Source: Mucilaginibacter rubeus
GTDB lineage: Bacteria; Bacteroidota; Bacteroidia; Sphingobacteriales; Sphingobacteriaceae
DNA: 64,000 nt
NCBI RefSeq assembly: GCF_003286415.2
Contig: NZ_CP043450.1
Location: 5,332,001 to 5,396,000, forward strand
Direction: 5' to 3'
The stretch's first letter is position 1; every line of letters begins with the position of its first letter. A program made the translations under genes and the position numbers. The notes under the pieces are model-generated. The model saw only the letters and a program-made list of their open reading frames with translations. It was not told where the DNA came from and made no database searches. Shown here piece by piece: positions 62,115 to 64,000 of this stretch.

Positions 62115-64000
62115 GTGGCTGCTCCAAAACATATCACTTTTCCGGAAGCAACTTCGCTGGACCGATATATCGTAGCTATTGGCGCATCGGCCGGTGGGCT
62201 GGAAGCTATCCATGAATTTTTCGACCATATGCCCGAAGATTCCGGACTAACCTTTATCGTAATACAGCATTTATCGCCGGACTATAAAAGCCTGTTGGTT
62301 GAACTGGTTGCCAAACATACCCGGATGAAGGTAGCCGAAGCAGCCAATGATATGACCTTGCAGCGTAACTGCGTTTATATCATTCCCAATAAAAAGCTGA
62401 TGACTATTAAAGGCCATAAGCTGAAGCTGGCGGATAAGGTCAAAGATAAATCGCCCAATACCGCGATCGACACCTTTTTCTTCAGCCTGGCGAGCGATAA
62501 AAAAGACAAGGCCATAGCAGTCATCTTATCCGGAACCGGAACGGACGGCACTAAAGGTATCGAGGCGATCAAAGATGCAGGCGGCATGGTCATCGTCCAG
62601 GAACCTGCTACCGCGAAATTCGACGGCATGCCCAACAGTGCTATCACGTCAGGCAATGCTGATTTTATCCTGCCGCCTGCAAAGATGAACGAGGAACTGC
62701 GCAATTTTATCAGCCAGCAGATCAGTCCTGACCTGCCTGGCAAACATATCGATGATAAGCTGCTCGACGAGCTGTTCCAGCTGGTCAGCACTAGCAGTGG
62801 TCAGGATTTTAATCTTTATAAAACGCCCACAATCCTGCGCCGGATCGCCCGTCGTATGCTGGCCGTCGATATTGCTAACGTAAAAGATTACGTAGCCTAC
62901 CTGCATAATCACGAACAAGAGGTCAAACTGCTGGCCAAGGATTTTTTGATCGGGGTCACGAAGTTCTTCCGGGACAAGGCGGCCTTCGAAGTGTTGGCTA
63001 AAGATATAATCCCGGAGATTATTGCTCATAAACAGGATGGTGAATTGCTGAAGGTGTGGGTTTGTGCTTGCAGTACCGGAGAAGAGGCCTATTCCATTGC
63101 AGTACTAATCAATGATTGTGTCAAAAAATCCGGCAAGCAACTGGATATTAAAATATTTGCCACCGATGTGGACGAAACCAGTATTGAGATCGCTGGAAAA
63201 AACAGTTACCCCTTGAGCGTAGCTAAAGAGATTCCCGCCGAACTGCTGAAAAAATATTTTGTTAAAGACCGCGAAGCTTATTCTGTAATTCCGTCTATCC
63301 GTAAACAGATCGTATTCGCCAGGCATAATGTCATCAAGTCGCCGCCATTCATCAAAAACGACCTGGTAACCTGCCGGAACATGCTGATCTACATGAACAC
63401 TTTGTTGCAGCAGAAGGTAATTGCAACTTTTCATTATTCGCTGATCAAAGACGGCTTTTTATTTTTAGGTTCCAGTGAAAATGCCGCTGGGATAAAAGAA
63501 GGGATCACTGAAATATCCGGCCGCTGGAAGATCTATCAAAAGACCGGTACTATTAATTATGGTCTGCACCATACTTACACTTCCGTCAGCCCGTCTCTTA
63601 AGCTCAAAGCAAAAGAGAAAGACACTGTACCCGAGCCGGAAAAATCACCGGAACAGGAATTTATTGAGTTAATAGCGGAAGAATCGGGACCTGTAGCTGT
63701 ATTCATTGACAAACATTTTACAGTCAAAGAAACAGTCGGTAATTATCGCCGCTATCTGCATCTGCCTGAGAAAAAGATTGACCTTAACATCCTGAACCTG
63801 GTTAGTAAAGAAATAGCCATCGTACTGAATACAGCAATCCGCAGGGCCTGGAAGGAACATAAAAAAACATATCTCAACAGGGTTCGATTGAAGCGCAAAG
63901 AAGAAGAAGCATTCCTTCAGATCGTGATCAAACCGCCCGGCGCATCATCACAACGAGGATTAACCCTGATCATGTTTACCGAGATCAAAGGGGAGTTTAT
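62115..64000 (+). CDS. CheB-CheR fusion protein, partial
   Basis: 628 codons visible, running off the right edge. GTG start at 62115, 2 bp after the phytochrome stop, so the two are co-transcribed. CheB methylesterase part with IGASAGGLEAI, IQHLSP, and GTGTDGTKGIEAI; CheR methyltransferase part with DFLIGVTKFFRDK, the SAM-binding VCACSTGEEAYSIA, and FATDVDETSIEIA. In related proteins a PAS-histidine kinase follows. Phytochrome next to it suggests light input to methylation-type signalling. Confidence 0.9.
   Translation, partial: MAAPKHITFPEATSLDRYIVAIGASAGGLEAIHEFFDHMPEDSGLTFIVIQHLSPDYKSLLVELVAKHTRMKVAEAANDMTLQRNCVYIIPNKKLMTIKGHKLKLADKVKDKSPNTAIDTFFFSLASDKKDKAIAVILSGTGTDGTKGIEAIKDAGGMVIVQEPATAKFDGMPNSAITSGNADFILPPAKMNEELRNFISQQISPDLPGKHIDDKLLDELFQLVSTSSGQDFNLYKTPTILRRIARRMLAVDIANVKDYVAYLHNHEQEVKLLAKDFLIGVTKFFRDKAAFEVLAKDIIPEIIAHKQDGELLKVWVCACSTGEEAYSIAVLINDCVKKSGKQLDIKIFATDVDETSIEIAGKNSYPLSVAKEIPAELLKKYFVKDREAYSVIPSIRKQIVFARHNVIKSPPFIKNDLVTCRNMLIYMNTLLQQKVIATFHYSLIKDGFLFLGSSENAAGIKEGITEISGRWKIYQKTGTINYGLHHTYTSVSPSLKLKAKEKDTVPEPEKSPEQEFIELIAEESGPVAVFIDKHFTVKETVGNYRRYLHLPEKKIDLNILNLVSKEIAIVLNTAIRRAWKEHKKTYLNRVRLKRKEEEAFLQIVIKPPGASSQRGLTLIMFTEIKGEF

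Overview
The window looks like chromosome or integrated-element DNA of a Bacteroidota member of the Sphingobacteriaceae type (Mucilaginibacter/Pedobacter-like). The reasons are a Bacteroidales-style tra operon (TraE/TraF/TraG and a TraI-like protein), RteC, a PRTRC cassette, LytTR two-component proteins and many DUF families typical of that group. No rRNA, tRNA or CRISPR array was seen. All names come from reading the translated sequence by eye; no database search was run.

Layout. 1-5.1 kb (minus): part of a conjugation operon (TraD-like, TraE, TraF, TraG ATPase, lipoprotein, TraI-like, TerB-like, running off the left edge). 5.2-7.3 kb: RteC and an RteC-associated-looking protein. 7.7-9.5 kb: a LytS-type kinase broken by one base and its LytTR regulator. 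9.5-12.5 kb: an orphan LanB lanthipeptide dehydratase. 12.7-21.0 kb: a segment bounded by two diverged copies of a ~165 bp direct repeat, holding a stressosome operon (RsbR, RsbS, RsbT, ATPase-SpoIIE phosphatase, histidine kinase), transaldolase, an iron-permease-family protein and two gene remnants. 21.2-27.6 kb (plus): ssb, DUF932, PRTRC E, C, F, B and ThiF, and a macro-domain protein. 27.6-28.3 kb: a gene-poor stretch of hairpins and terminators.

28-64 kb is a stress and light-response cargo: a pentapeptide-like membrane protein, XRE regulator, two Hsp20 genes in inverted orientation, a LOV histidine kinase with a receiver, a giant PAS/GAF kinase with a SpoIIAA-like tail, an oxidoreductase operon (four SDR/ADH proteins) facing a Rieske-oxidoreductase/DUF3175/GH130/SDR/DUF3891 operon, manganese catalase, a 736-residue glycosidase-like protein, a second iron-permease-family protein, DUF2252, DUF421, DUF892 (YciF-like), DUF4142 and small secreted lipoproteins, a receiver, a frameshifted bacteriophytochrome, and a CheB-CheR fusion running off the right edge.

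How it fits together: this appears to be an integrative conjugative element, or the fusion of several, carrying general stress, oxidative, desiccation and light-sensing functions. The most striking module is the PRTRC set, which reads as a ubiquitin-like conjugation cassette: a 71-residue protein ending in glycine, an E2-like protein with a candidate Cys174, and an E1/ThiF-like adenylating protein. Near-identical GTTTAATTAAC boxes precede both hsp20 genes, the ADH/Rieske divergent promoter and the catalase/736-residue region, suggesting shared control. Several genes are interrupted by single-base events (LytS kinase, phytochrome, cinA), and a 131-bp tandem duplication sits across a gene junction, so the region is in flux or contains homopolymer sequencing errors.
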